Shown here: piece after piece, positions 7,833 to 15,056 of the stretch
How positions within the stretch are numbered: the first letter of the stretch is position 1
How the letters are laid out: the number at the start of each line of letters is the position of its first letter
Assembly: GCA_964244655.1 (NCBI GenBank)
Contig: CAXTJU010000069.1
Location: 1-16,884, forward strand
Reading direction: 5' to 3'
DNA: 16,884 nucleotides
DNA from: LMUY01 sp964244655
GTDB lineage: Bacteria > Pseudomonadota > Alphaproteobacteria > Acetobacterales > Acetobacteraceae
The notes under the pieces: generated by a model
What the model was told of the DNA's origin: nothing
Database searches by the model: none
The model's input: only the letters and a program-made list of their open reading frames with translations
Position numbers and translations under genes: made by a program

Positions 7833-7949
7833 GCAGGGCGCTGCCCTGCACCCGCAAGGAGACCGGGTCCCCTTGACCCCTGATACTATGATCAGGTGTC
7901 CAGAGGACGACTGTCCTCTGGCAGGGTTCGGGGCAGAGCCCCGATCTTG
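7833..7949. repeat. Dispersed four-hairpin intergenic repeat, copy 1
   Basis: This element aligns along its whole length with 15057-15168, apart from a short gap in the middle. It contains four consecutive inverted repeats. They are 7833-7839 with 7843-7849 (7 bp), 7856-7863 with 7867-7874 (one mismatch), 7900-7908 with 7913-7921 (9 bp), and 7929-7934 with 7938-7943 (6 bp). An extra 6-bp hairpin (7879-7884 with 7891-7896) is seen only here. It starts 1 bp beyond the MFS gene's stop codon and ends upstream of hpnN, so on the - strand it lies in a 3' untranslated position. It could be a dispersed REP/BIME-like element, a transcription terminator or an mRNA 3'-end stabiliser. No coding potential is credited to it. 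Confidence 0.85.
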
Positions 7950-7950
7950 G

Positions 7951-9156
7951 CTACAGCGCGTCGATGTCCCGCAAGGCCGGGAACAGCCGCATCCATAGCA
8001 GGGCGATGCCGACAGTAGCGATCCCGCCGACCAGCGCCGCCGGCACGGTGCCGAGCAGGGCGGCGGTGACGCCCGACTCGAACTCGCCCAGCTGGTTGGA
8101 CGCGCCGATGAACAGCATGTTCACCGCCCCCACCCGGCCGCGCATGGCGTCCGGCGTGCGGATCTGCACCAGGGCGAAGCGGATCACCACGCTCACCACG
8201 TCCGCCGCCCCCAGCAGCACGAGGGCCAGCAGGGAGACGGCCAGCGAGCGAGACAGCGCGAACGCCACCGTCGCCAGCCCGAATACCGCGACGGCGGCGA
8301 ACATGATCCGCCCGGCATGGCGGCGCAGCGGGTGGCGGGCCAGCAGCACGGACATGCCGAGCGCGCCGACCGCCGGCGCCGCCCGCAGCACCCCCAGGCC
8401 CCAGGAGCCGGTGTGCAGGATGTCGCGCGCGAAGATCGGCAGCAGGGCGGTGGCGCCGCCGAGCAGCACGGCGAACAGGTCGAGCGAGATGGCGCCGAGC
8501 ACCGCCGGGTTCTGTCGGATGAAGGTGATGCCGGACAGCACGGAACGCACGGTGGCCGGCTCGCGGTGCGGCAGCGGACGCTCGACGCGGATGAGGTGGA
8601 CCAGGGTGGACGCGGCGAGGAACAGCGCGGCCGCCAACGCGAACGGCACGGACCCGCCCAGCGCGTAGAGCAGGCCGCCCAGCGCCGGGCCGATGATGGT
8701 GGCGGTCTGGTTGGCGGAGGCGGACCAGGCGCTCGCCTGCTGCAGCCGCGCCTCGCCCACCAGCCCGGGCATGAGGGCGGACAGGGTGGGCGACTCGAAC
8801 GCCCGCGCCGCGCCCAGCAGGGCGACCAGGGCGAAGATGCCGGGTGCGCCCAGCCATCCCGCCCCGACGCCCAGTGCCAGGCACACGGCGATGGCGGCCT
8901 CCGCGACCTGGCACGTGGCCACGATGCGGCGGCGGTCGTAGCGGTCGGCCACGTGGCCCACCGCCAGCGTCAGCAGGGCGATGGGCAGGAACTGCGCCAG
9001 CCCGACCAGCCCGAGGTCGAGCGCGCTGCCGGTGAGGGCGTACACCTGCCAGCCGATGGCGACCGACTGCATCTGGAAGGCAAGGCTGCTGCAGATGCGG
9101 GCGCACCAGAACAGGGCGAACGGGCGATGCCGGAGCAGGGGGGCGGTGTCGGACAC
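7951..9156 (-). CDS. MFS transporter (EntS-like, MFS_3 type)
   Basis: This is a major facilitator superfamily permease of about 401 residues with ten to twelve hydrophobic segments. After the N-terminal LLRHRPFALFWCARICSSLAFQ comes WQVYALTGSALDLGLVGLAQFLP. The loop 2-3 signature is GHVADRYDRRRI, the usual MFS Asp-Arg-x-Arg-Arg pattern. The arrangement is that of the MFS_3/EntS group, whose known members export siderophores or other small molecules; the substrate here cannot be told. The frame opens at TTG 9207. I prefer GTG 9156 because it gives the common short MSDTAPLLRHRPF beginning, though neither start has a strong ribosome site. It is divergent from ahcY across a short shared upstream region. 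Its stop is followed almost at once by the hairpin repeat. Confidence 0.85.
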   Translation of the reverse strand: MSDTAPLLRHRPFALFWCARICSSLAFQMQSVAIGWQVYALTGSALDLGLVGLAQFLPIALLTLAVGHVADRYDRRRIVATCQVAEAAIAVCLALGVGAGWLGAPGIFALVALLGAARAFESPTLSALMPGLVGEARLQQASAWSASANQTATIIGPALGGLLYALGGSVPFALAAALFLAASTLVHLIRVERPLPHREPATVRSVLSGITFIRQNPAVLGAISLDLFAVLLGGATALLPIFARDILHTGSWGLGVLRAAPAVGALGMSVLLARHPLRRHAGRIMFAAVAVFGLATVAFALSRSLAVSLLALVLLGAADVVSVVIRFALVQIRTPDAMRGRVGAVNMLFIGASNQLGEFESGVTAALLGTVPAALVGGIATVGIALLWMRLFPALRDIDAL

Positions 9157-9251
9157 GGGGGCGGTGATGCGGCAGAAGCGGCTCGGTGTCGATGCAGGGA
9201 CACTCAAGGGTCGTTCGATCAGTGGAGGCCAGCCGCGCGGAAGTTGCGAAC

Positions 9252-9267
9252 ATCAAGATATCCTTAT
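9252..9267. promoter_or_regulatory. Imperfect palindrome upstream of ahcY, candidate operator
   Basis: The 16-bp site has the perfect core GATATC at 9257-9262, with outer arms AT and AT matching and two mismatched positions. It lies 33 bp before the ahcY ATG, in a locally AT-rich patch of otherwise GC-rich sequence. Its form resembles the ATAAAGATATCTTTAT-type palindrome that I recall for ArsR-family control (SahR) of S-adenosylhomocysteine and methionine genes in Proteobacteria. The link to SahR is from memory and from the neighbouring gene, and no regulator gene is in the window. Confidence 0.45.
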
Positions 9268-9299
9268 ATGACCGCCGCGACCTCAAGAGGACCGCTGCG

Positions 9300-10607
9300 A
9301 TGCCCGACGTCTCGATGCCGACCGACTACAAGGTGAAGGACTTCTCCCTGGCTGAATGGGGCCGCAAGGAGATCGCCATGGCGGAGGACGAGATGCCCGG
9401 GCTCATGGCCATCCGCGCCGAGTACGGGCCGAGCCAGTCCCTGAAGGGCGCCCGCATCGCCGGCTGCCTGCACATGACCATCCAGACCGCCGTGCTGATC
9501 GAGACGCTGACGGCGCTGGGCGCCACGGTGCGCTGGTCGTCCTGCAACATCTTCTCGACCCAGGACCACGCCGCCGCGGCCGTGGCCGCCGCCGGCACGC
9601 CGGTGTTCGCCTGGAAGGGCATGGACGAGGACGAGTTCAACTGGTGCATCGAGCGGACCATCCACGGCCCGGACGGCTGGACGCCCAACATGATCCTCGA
9701 TGACGGCGGCGATCTCACGGTCATGATGCACACCCGGTTCCCCGAGTTGCTGCGCGACGTGAAGGGCCTCTCCGAGGAAACCACCACCGGCGTCCACCGC
9801 CTGTGGGAGATGGTGCGCGCGGGCAAGCTGATGGTGCCCGCCATCAACGTGAACGACAGCGTCACCAAGTCCAAGTTCGACAACCTGTATGGCTGCCGCG
9901 AGAGCCTGGTGGACGCCATCCGCCGCGGCACGGACGTGATGCTGGCCGGCAAGGTCGCCGTGGTCGCCGGGTTCGGCGACGTGGGCAAAGGCTCGGCCGC
10001 CAGCCTGCGCCAGGGCGGCTGCCGCGTGCTGGTGACGGAGGTGGACCCGATCTGCGCGCTGCAAGCCGCGATGGAGGGCTACGAGGTCGTCACCATGGAG
10101 AAGGCCGCCCCACGCGGCGACATCTTCGTGACCGCGACCGGCAACGTGGACGTGATCACCATCGACGACATGCGTGCCATGAAGCACCGCGCCATCGTGT
10201 GCAACATTGGCCACTTCGACAGCGAGATCCAGATCGAGGCGCTGCGCAACTACACCTGGGACAACGTCAAGCCGCAGGTGGACGAGGTGGTGTTCCCCGA
10301 CGGCAAGCGGCTGATCGTGCTCAGCGAGGGCCGGCTGGTGAACCTGGGCAACGCCACCGGGCATCCGTCCTTCGTGATGAGCGCCTCGTTCAGCAACCAA
10401 GTGCTGGCGCAGCTGGAGCTGTGGAACGCGCCGGCCGGCAAGTATGAGAACAAGGTCTATACCTTGCCGAAGCACCTGGACGAGAAGGTCGCGGCCCTGC
10501 ACCTGGCCAAGGTCGGCGCCGAGCTGACCAAGCTCACGCCCAAGCAGGCCGAGTACATCGGCTCGCCCGTGTCCGGCCCGTTCAAGCACGACCTCTACCG
10601 CTATTGA
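9300..10607 (+). CDS. ahcY: S-adenosylhomocysteine hydrolase
   Basis: This is a 435-residue adenosylhomocysteinase, which reversibly splits S-adenosylhomocysteine into adenosine and homocysteine in the cytosol. It thereby relieves product inhibition of methyltransferases. Seen in order are DFSLAEWGRKEI and GCLHMTIQTAVLIETL, then SCNIFSTQDHAAAAVA. The catalytic/NAD region NVNDSVTKSKFDN comes next, followed by the Rossmann GFGDVGKG at residues 224-231. The conserved C-terminus is FKHDLYRY. The frame runs upstream to 9186, but ATG 9300 is chosen: AGAGGA lies about 8 bp before it, and the family normally begins with a short leader before DYKVKDFSLA. It is transcribed alone, divergent from the MFS gene, with a candidate palindromic operator upstream and a strong hairpin 8 bp after its stop. 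Confidence 0.97.
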   Translation: MPDVSMPTDYKVKDFSLAEWGRKEIAMAEDEMPGLMAIRAEYGPSQSLKGARIAGCLHMTIQTAVLIETLTALGATVRWSSCNIFSTQDHAAAAVAAAGTPVFAWKGMDEDEFNWCIERTIHGPDGWTPNMILDDGGDLTVMMHTRFPELLRDVKGLSEETTTGVHRLWEMVRAGKLMVPAINVNDSVTKSKFDNLYGCRESLVDAIRRGTDVMLAGKVAVVAGFGDVGKGSAASLRQGGCRVLVTEVDPICALQAAMEGYEVVTMEKAAPRGDIFVTATGNVDVITIDDMRAMKHRAIVCNIGHFDSEIQIEALRNYTWDNVKPQVDEVVFPDGKRLIVLSEGRLVNLGNATGHPSFVMSASFSNQVLAQLELWNAPAGKYENKVYTLPKHLDEKVAALHLAKVGAELTKLTPKQAEYIGSPVSGPFKHDLYRY

Positions 10608-10614
10608 GGCTCAG

Positions 10615-10645
10615 GGCGGTCGTGGTGCGGCGCACCACGGCCGTC
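10615..10645 (+). terminator. Strong hairpin after ahcY
   Basis: An 8-bp perfect stem (10621-10628 with 10632-10639, loop GGC) extends outward to 10615 and 10645 with two G-T pairs. It starts 8 bp after the ahcY stop. The nearest T-run begins about 27 bp past the stem (10671-10687), so it is not a textbook intrinsic terminator. It may still end or protect the ahcY transcript. Confidence 0.5.
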
Positions 10646-10736
10646 ATGGTTGAATTACCGCGATGGGCAAGTTTTTTCTTTTTCTTTAACACCCGATACA
10701 TCCAGAACAAGGCACGTTGCCTCCGCTCAGATCGAC

Positions 10737-10967
10737 GTGGAGTCTGCCTTGTTGCCCCAGCCCCCCGCCGTGCCGCACACCCAAGCCTTACGGCACGCCC
10801 TGTCCGATGACCTCGCACCGTCCGAGGTCGCCGACCTGATGTTCCTCGAAGCCTGGGAACGCGACCCGGCCCCCGGCCCGGCCGCGGCGCGGCGGGTGTC
10901 GCAAATCCGCCGCGCCCAGCCGGCGCTCGCCGCGGCCATCCGCCAGGAAGCCGCGGCCAAGCGCTGA
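10737..10967 (+). CDS. Small hypothetical protein, helical and Ala/Arg-rich
   Basis: I do not recognise this gene. With the GTG at 10737 it encodes 76 residues. A Pro-rich beginning (LLPQPPAVPHTQAL) is followed by DDLAPSEVADLMFLEAWERDP and a basic, Ala/Arg-rich C-terminal helix ending AAIRQEAAAKR. Codons from about 10790 to the stop have the strong third-position GC bias of the neighbouring genes, which supports real coding. The frame opens at TTG 10650, but that extension crosses an AT-rich pyrimidine tract that looks non-coding. No convincing ribosome site marks the start; TTG 10749 is another option. No signal peptide, Cys pair or membrane segment is seen. It converges on the tannase-family gene with 4 bp between stops. 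Confidence 0.55.
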   Translation: MESALLPQPPAVPHTQALRHALSDDLAPSEVADLMFLEAWERDPAPGPAAARRVSQIRRAQPALAAAIRQEAAAKR

Positions 10968-10971
10968 GGCG

Positions 10972-12690
10972 CTACCGCCCGGCTGCCCCGGCCTGCACGC
11001 CGTTGGCGCCCACCTGCAACAGCCGCCGGTTCGGCGCGCAGCTCCATTGCGCCGCCTCCATCACGTCGCCGGACCCGGCGTAGCTCGCTTCGGTCGGGTA
11101 GGCGCACAGCGGCATGGTGCGGTCCACCGGCTGGGCGGGGTCGTCGTTCACGTAGTGCGCGGCGAGCAGGGCGGCCGGCGCCGAGCCGTGCTCCACCCAG
11201 GCATCCAGCGCGGTCAGCGTGTCGAACACGTTGGGGCCGGTTCCGCCGATGCAGTGCTGCATGCCGGGCACCATGAACAGCCGCGCCGCCTGCTGCAGCC
11301 GGGCATAGCCGCCGGCGCCGGCGGCTAGCTGGTTATAGAGGTTGATGGTGCGGAACGGCGACAGCGCCGGGTCGCTGAAGCCATGGTACAGGATCAGCTT
11401 GCGGCCCCCCAGCAGGAAGCGCGCGAAGCCGAGCGGGTTGGACGCATCGCCGGCCGCCGTGCGGCTGTTGAACGAGACCAGGGTGCTGAAGCCGACGAAC
11501 CCGATCGCCGTCACCGGATAGTCGCGCAGGTTGAAGCTGGAGTTCCGCTCCACGATGCTCTGGGTGATGTGGTCGGCGAACTGGTAGCCGTAGCCCGCCG
11601 GGCTGAACCCGCCATTGCCCCACGGCTCGGCCGCAGTGAAACTGGTGGGCGGCACGTAGCCGGTGGTCCAGGCGTCCGCCCCGCCGCCGGTCAGCGGCCC
11701 GGTGGCGCTGGTCGCCAGGTTGCTGACCGCGAAGCCCGGATACACCAGGCCGCCCAGGTCGGTGCGCAGCGCGGTAAAGTACTGGTTGAGCGTGTCAGCC
11801 TGCCCGGTGCTGAGGCAGCCGCCGGCCTGCCCGGCCGCGCACACCAGGCTGTACGGGTCAAAGCTGCACGCCGCCGGGTTCTGGATCAGCCCGTCCGCCA
11901 CCCCGTCCACGCTGCCGCAGCTGGCGTTCACCGCAGCGTCGATCGCCGGCAGCAGCGTGGCTGGAAGGTAGGTCGCAGCCGTCAGCTGCTGCTTGGCCAG
12001 CCGCGCGCCGTTGATGATGGACTGGATGTCGAAGAACGGGTCCCCGGCGATGATGCCGTCGTAGTCCTCCGGGAAGTCCGACGCCTCCACCAGCGCCTGC
12101 CGCCCGCCGTTGGAGCAGCCGTCGAAATACGCCTCCGCCAGCGGCTGGCCGAAGAACCTGGCGGCAAGCTGCTTGCCCGCCACCGTCACCTGGTGGGTGG
12201 CGCGGAAATAGTAGTCGGCGAGCTTGGCTGCGTCCGGCGTGCCGGGGGCGAGCAGCGCCCAGCTGGCGTCGGTGTTGCCGGCGAGGTGCCCGGTGTCGGT
12301 GATCGCGGTGGCGTAGCCCTGCGCCAGCCCCTCCTGCAAATCGACCGGGTTGGCGGAGAAGTCGGGATATCCCGCGCCGCCCAGCCCGCCCACGCCGAAG
12401 AACAGGAACTTGCGGTTCCACTGCGCCGGGAACCGCATCTCGAACCCGGCGGACCCCTCCGGCGCGCCGCCGCCGCTGGTGTTGAGCTGGCCTACCACGT
12501 CGCAATACGCCGGCGCCCCCGCGCCCGCGGCCACCGCCGTGGCCGACGCGACGGTGAGGCCGGGAACGCCCAAGCCCTCGATCGCGCCCACGCTGCACGC
12601 GGTCGTGGCCTGCGCGGCGGAGGCCACGCCGCAGCCGAGGGCGAGCGGCACCGCCCAGCGAAGCGTCATTCGGGCATGGCGATGCAGCAT
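10972..12690 (-). CDS. Secreted tannase/feruloyl esterase family hydrolase
   Basis: This is a 572-residue serine esterase of the tannase family (Pfam tannase/feruloyl esterase type). A signal peptide covers about residues 1-28 (LRWAVPLALGCGVASAAQA). The family's disulfide-linked triad is visible. Ser193 lies in GCSNGGRQ with Cys192 beside it, Asp440 in YHGFSDP, and His479-Cys480 in PGMQHC. The expected Cys192-Cys480 bond brings Ser and His together. Known members hydrolyse galloyl, feruloyl or terephthalate-monoester bonds, so plant phenolic esters are likely substrates but cannot be specified. ATG 12690 is chosen over the longer frame (to 12786) because AGGGGAG lies just upstream and the signal peptide follows. 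It is divergent from hisA. Confidence 0.9.
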   Translation of the reverse strand: MLHRHARMTLRWAVPLALGCGVASAAQATTACSVGAIEGLGVPGLTVASATAVAAGAGAPAYCDVVGQLNTSGGGAPEGSAGFEMRFPAQWNRKFLFFGVGGLGGAGYPDFSANPVDLQEGLAQGYATAITDTGHLAGNTDASWALLAPGTPDAAKLADYYFRATHQVTVAGKQLAARFFGQPLAEAYFDGCSNGGRQALVEASDFPEDYDGIIAGDPFFDIQSIINGARLAKQQLTAATYLPATLLPAIDAAVNASCGSVDGVADGLIQNPAACSFDPYSLVCAAGQAGGCLSTGQADTLNQYFTALRTDLGGLVYPGFAVSNLATSATGPLTGGGADAWTTGYVPPTSFTAAEPWGNGGFSPAGYGYQFADHITQSIVERNSSFNLRDYPVTAIGFVGFSTLVSFNSRTAAGDASNPLGFARFLLGGRKLILYHGFSDPALSPFRTINLYNQLAAGAGGYARLQQAARLFMVPGMQHCIGGTGPNVFDTLTALDAWVEHGSAPAALLAAHYVNDDPAQPVDRTMPLCAYPTEASYAGSGDVMEAAQWSCAPNRRLLQVGANGVQAGAAGR

Positions 12691-12815
12691 GGGCGGTCTC
12701 CCCTGGGCCGGCGATTGGCTCGCCTGGCGTTGTGCGGCGCCGTTGCCGGGCCGCCTGGCGGAAAGGCTATCACCCCGCCGTGACATCAGGCAACGACCCC
12801 GCTAAGCCGCACGCC

Positions 12816-13547
12816 ATGCCGCTCACGCTGTATCCCGCGATCGACCTCAAGGACGGCGCCTGCGTCCGCCTGCGCCGCGGCGCGATGGACGAGGCGACCG
12901 TGTATTCCGACAACCCGGCCGCCCAGGCCCGCGCCTGGCAGGATTCCGGGTGCGGCTGGCTGCACGTGGTGGACCTGAACGGCGCGTTCGCCGGCCGCGC
13001 CGTCAACGCTGGCGCGGTGGCCGCCATCCTGGCCGCGGCACGTGTGCCGGTGCAGCTGGGCGGCGGCATCCGCGACATGGCCGGCGTGGAGCGCTGGCTG
13101 GCCGCCGGGGTGCGCCGGGTCATCCTCGGCAGCGCCGCCGTGCAGAACCCGGCGCTGGTGCGCGAGGCCACCCGCCGCTTCCCCGGCCAGGTCGCGGTGG
13201 GAATCGACGCGCGGGACGGCCTGGTCGCCACCGATGGCTGGGCCGCCACCTCCACCCTGTCCGCCACGGAGCTGGCGGCGCGCTTCGCCGAAGCCGGGGT
13301 GGCCGCGGTCATCTACACCGACATCGCGCGGGACGGGATGCTGGGTGGCCTCAACCTGGACGCCACGGCGGACCTGGCCAGCGCCAGCGCCATCCCGGTG
13401 ATCGCCAGTGGCGGCGTCGGCAGCCTGGACGATTTGCGCGCCCTGCACGCGCTGGCCCACCCGAACATCGAGGGCGTGATCGTCGGCCGCGCGCTGTACG
13501 ACGGCCGGGTGGACCCGGCGCAGGCGCTGGCGCTGCTGGCGCATTAG
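12816..13547 (+). CDS. hisA: Phosphoribosylformimino-5-aminoimidazole carboxamide ribotide isomerase
   Basis: This is a 243-residue (beta-alpha)8-barrel isomerase of histidine synthesis, converting ProFAR to PRFAR. It begins LTLYPAIDLKDGACVRL, with the first catalytic Asp at residue 10. Next come the phosphate-binding VPVQLGGGIRDM loop and VGIDARDG with the second catalytic Asp at 131. The second phosphate site follows at ASGGVGSLDDL and EGVIVGRALYDG. ATG 12816 gives the usual family start; an in-frame GTG at 12780 would add 12 residues. The ribosome site is weak for both. Unlike the usual hisHAF order, no other his gene adjoins it here. Its stop overlaps the panC stop by 4 bp, tail to tail. 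Confidence 0.95.
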   Translation: MPLTLYPAIDLKDGACVRLRRGAMDEATVYSDNPAAQARAWQDSGCGWLHVVDLNGAFAGRAVNAGAVAAILAAARVPVQLGGGIRDMAGVERWLAAGVRRVILGSAAVQNPALVREATRRFPGQVAVGIDARDGLVATDGWAATSTLSATELAARFAEAGVAAVIYTDIARDGMLGGLNLDATADLASASAIPVIASGGVGSLDDLRALHALAHPNIEGVIVGRALYDGRVDPAQALALLAH

Positions 13548-14359
13548 GCCGCCATGTTGTCCAGCAGCCGCACCGCGCCGAGCCGGGCGGCGAGGATGAC
13601 CCGGGCGCCCGGCCGCACCTCATCCAGCGCCTCCAGCGTCTCGCCATCCACCAGGGCCACGTAGTCAACCCCGAAGCCCGCCTTCGACAGCAAGCCTGCC
13701 GCCGCGTCCAGCGCGGGCCCGACGCCGTACGGGAGCTGCAGCACGCAGCGGCGCAGCGCCGCCGGCAGCAGGGCAGCCCCCTCGCGCTCCCTCTCGGTCA
13801 GCCGGCGGTTGCGCGACGACATGGCCAGCCCGTCCGCCTCCCGCACCGTCGGCACGCCCACGATGCCGAGCGGCAGGCAGAGGTCCGCCACCACGCGGCG
13901 CATCACGGCCAGCTGCTGCCAGTCCTTCTCGCCGAAGAACGCCTGCGCCGGGCGGAGCTGGCCGAACAGCTTGGTGCACACCGTCGCCACGCCGCGGAAA
14001 TGATCGGGGCGGACCGCGCCCTCCCAGCGCCGCGCCGGGCCGCCGACATCGATCCAGGTGGCATCGTCGAGGGGGTACATCGCCTTCACCCCTGGCAGCC
14101 AGGCGAGGTCGCATCCGGCGGCTTCCAGCATCCGCAGGTCACCCGCCTCGTCGCGCGGATAGCTGCTGAAGTCCTCGCCGGCGGCGAACTGCGCCGGGTT
14201 GACGAAGATGGAGGCGGCGACCGCCTCGCTCGACTTGCGCGCCGCCGCGACCAGCGCCAGGTGCCCGGTGTGCAGCGCGCCCATGGTCGGCACGAAGCCG
14301 AGCCTTGGCAGGGCCCGGCGATGGAACTCCAGCTCCGCCAGGGTGCGCGCGATGCGCAC
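13544..14359 (-). CDS. panC: Pantoate--beta-alanine ligase (pantothenate synthetase)
   Basis: PanC joins pantoate and beta-alanine using ATP, the last step of pantothenate synthesis on the way to coenzyme A. The 271-residue protein has the nucleotide-binding HxGH-type motif in PTMGALHTGH (residues 24-33). It also has IFVNPAQF and YPRDEAGD, then DHFRGVATVCTKLF and GEKDWQQL, where the family usually has Tyr for Trp. VREADGLAMSSRN completes the set. The start is a GTG at 14359 placed directly after the TAG of the SDR gene (TAGGTG), so it must be translationally coupled to it. No panB is in the window. The 3' end overlaps hisA by 4 bp on the opposite strand. Confidence 0.95.
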   Translation of the reverse strand: MRIARTLAELEFHRRALPRLGFVPTMGALHTGHLALVAAARKSSEAVAASIFVNPAQFAAGEDFSSYPRDEAGDLRMLEAAGCDLAWLPGVKAMYPLDDATWIDVGGPARRWEGAVRPDHFRGVATVCTKLFGQLRPAQAFFGEKDWQQLAVMRRVVADLCLPLGIVGVPTVREADGLAMSSRNRRLTEREREGAALLPAALRRCVLQLPYGVGPALDAAAGLLSKAGFGVDYVALVDGETLEALDEVRPGARVILAARLGAVRLLDNMAA

Positions 14360-15037
14360 CTACCAGGCCACCGCCTGCCCCTGGTGGTCGAGGTAGTGCA
14401 GGCCCGGCTCCCCCTGATGCGCGGCGAGCGCCGCCACCACGCCGGCGATGCTGGTCTGCACGTCCAGGCTCGCCCCGGGGCCGCCCATGTCGGTGCGGAC
14501 CCAGCCGGGCGCCACCACGGCGAAGCTGCGCGGGTCGCCGGCATGCCGGGCGGCGAAGCTGCGCATCATGGTGTTCAGCGCCGCCTTGCTGCCGCGGTAC
14601 ACCTCCCAGCCGCCGCTGGTGTTGTTGCCGACGCTGCCGAGGCCGGAGGACATCACCGCGATCGTGCCCGTCGGCGGCACCAGGTCCTGCAAGGCTTCCA
14701 CCACCCGCATCGGGCTGAGCGCATTGGTCACCATCACCCGGGTGAAATCCTCCGTGCTGACCTGCGCCACCGTCTCGCGCGGGCCGTTGGACACGCCGGC
14801 GTTGACGAACAGCACGTCGATCACCCGCCCGTCGAGCCGGCCGCGCAGCGCGGCCACCTGGCTGGGCTCGTTGATGTCCACCTGCTCGATCGTGAGCCGC
14901 TCCTGCGCCAAGTCGTGCAAGCCGGTCCGGCCGGCGCCGCGCACCGTGCCGATCACGTCGTAGCCTTGCTTGAGATATTCCGCCGCCAGGCCGAGGCCCA
15001 GGCCGCGGGAGGCGCCGATGATGAGGGCTGTTGGCAT
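14360..15037 (-). CDS. Short-chain dehydrogenase/reductase
   Basis: This is a classical SDR of 225 residues with an NAD(P)-binding Rossmann fold. The glycine motif GASRGLG is at 8-14, the NAG motif at 79-81 and Ser130/131. The catalytic YxxxK is present as Tyr147 and Lys151 in YRGSK. The PGWVRTDMGG segment follows near residues 173-182. It is shorter than the usual 250 residues, as in the C-factor-like SDR branch. The substrate is unknown. ATG 15037 has a good AGGAG site 8 bp upstream, lying between the start and the hairpin repeat copy 2. Its stop abuts the panC start, so the two are co-expressed; whether it acts in pantothenate or CoA metabolism is not shown by the sequence. Confidence 0.92.
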   Translation of the reverse strand: MPTALIIGASRGLGLGLAAEYLKQGYDVIGTVRGAGRTGLHDLAQERLTIEQVDINEPSQVAALRGRLDGRVIDVLFVNAGVSNGPRETVAQVSTEDFTRVMVTNALSPMRVVEALQDLVPPTGTIAVMSSGLGSVGNNTSGGWEVYRGSKAALNTMMRSFAARHAGDPRSFAVVAPGWVRTDMGGPGASLDVQTSIAGVVAALAAHQGEPGLHYLDHQGQAVAW

Positions 15038-15056
15038 GAATTAAACTCCTAGTAGG

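Noticed and set aside
7759..7857. A 33-residue N-terminal extension of HpnN
   Set aside because: The extension reads through an intergenic hairpin repeat and lacks transporter-like sequence. A GTG at 7758 with an upstream AGGGG fits better.
4858..7876. Long + strand open frames (about 540-640 codons) opposite hpnN
   Set aside because: They are antisense to a well-supported RND transporter. Composition is Arg/Gln/His or Ser/Arg-rich with no domain pattern.
9186..9299. An N-terminal extension of AhcY starting at 9186
   Set aside because: It would cross the candidate operator and the divergent upstream region. ATG 9300 has a good ribosome site and the usual family start.
9285..9320. Partial resemblance to an SAH riboswitch (GAGGAcCGCTGCG) at the ahcY start
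   Set aside because: The match overlaps the ribosome site and first codons, and the downstream pairing strand is not found. It is better explained as a Shine-Dalgarno sequence plus coding sequence.
12950..15052. A 700-codon + strand open frame across hisA, panC and the SDR gene
   Set aside because: It is opposite or out of frame to three genes with clear catalytic motifs. Its product is Arg/Gly/His-rich low-complexity sequence, typical of shadow frames in GC-rich DNA.
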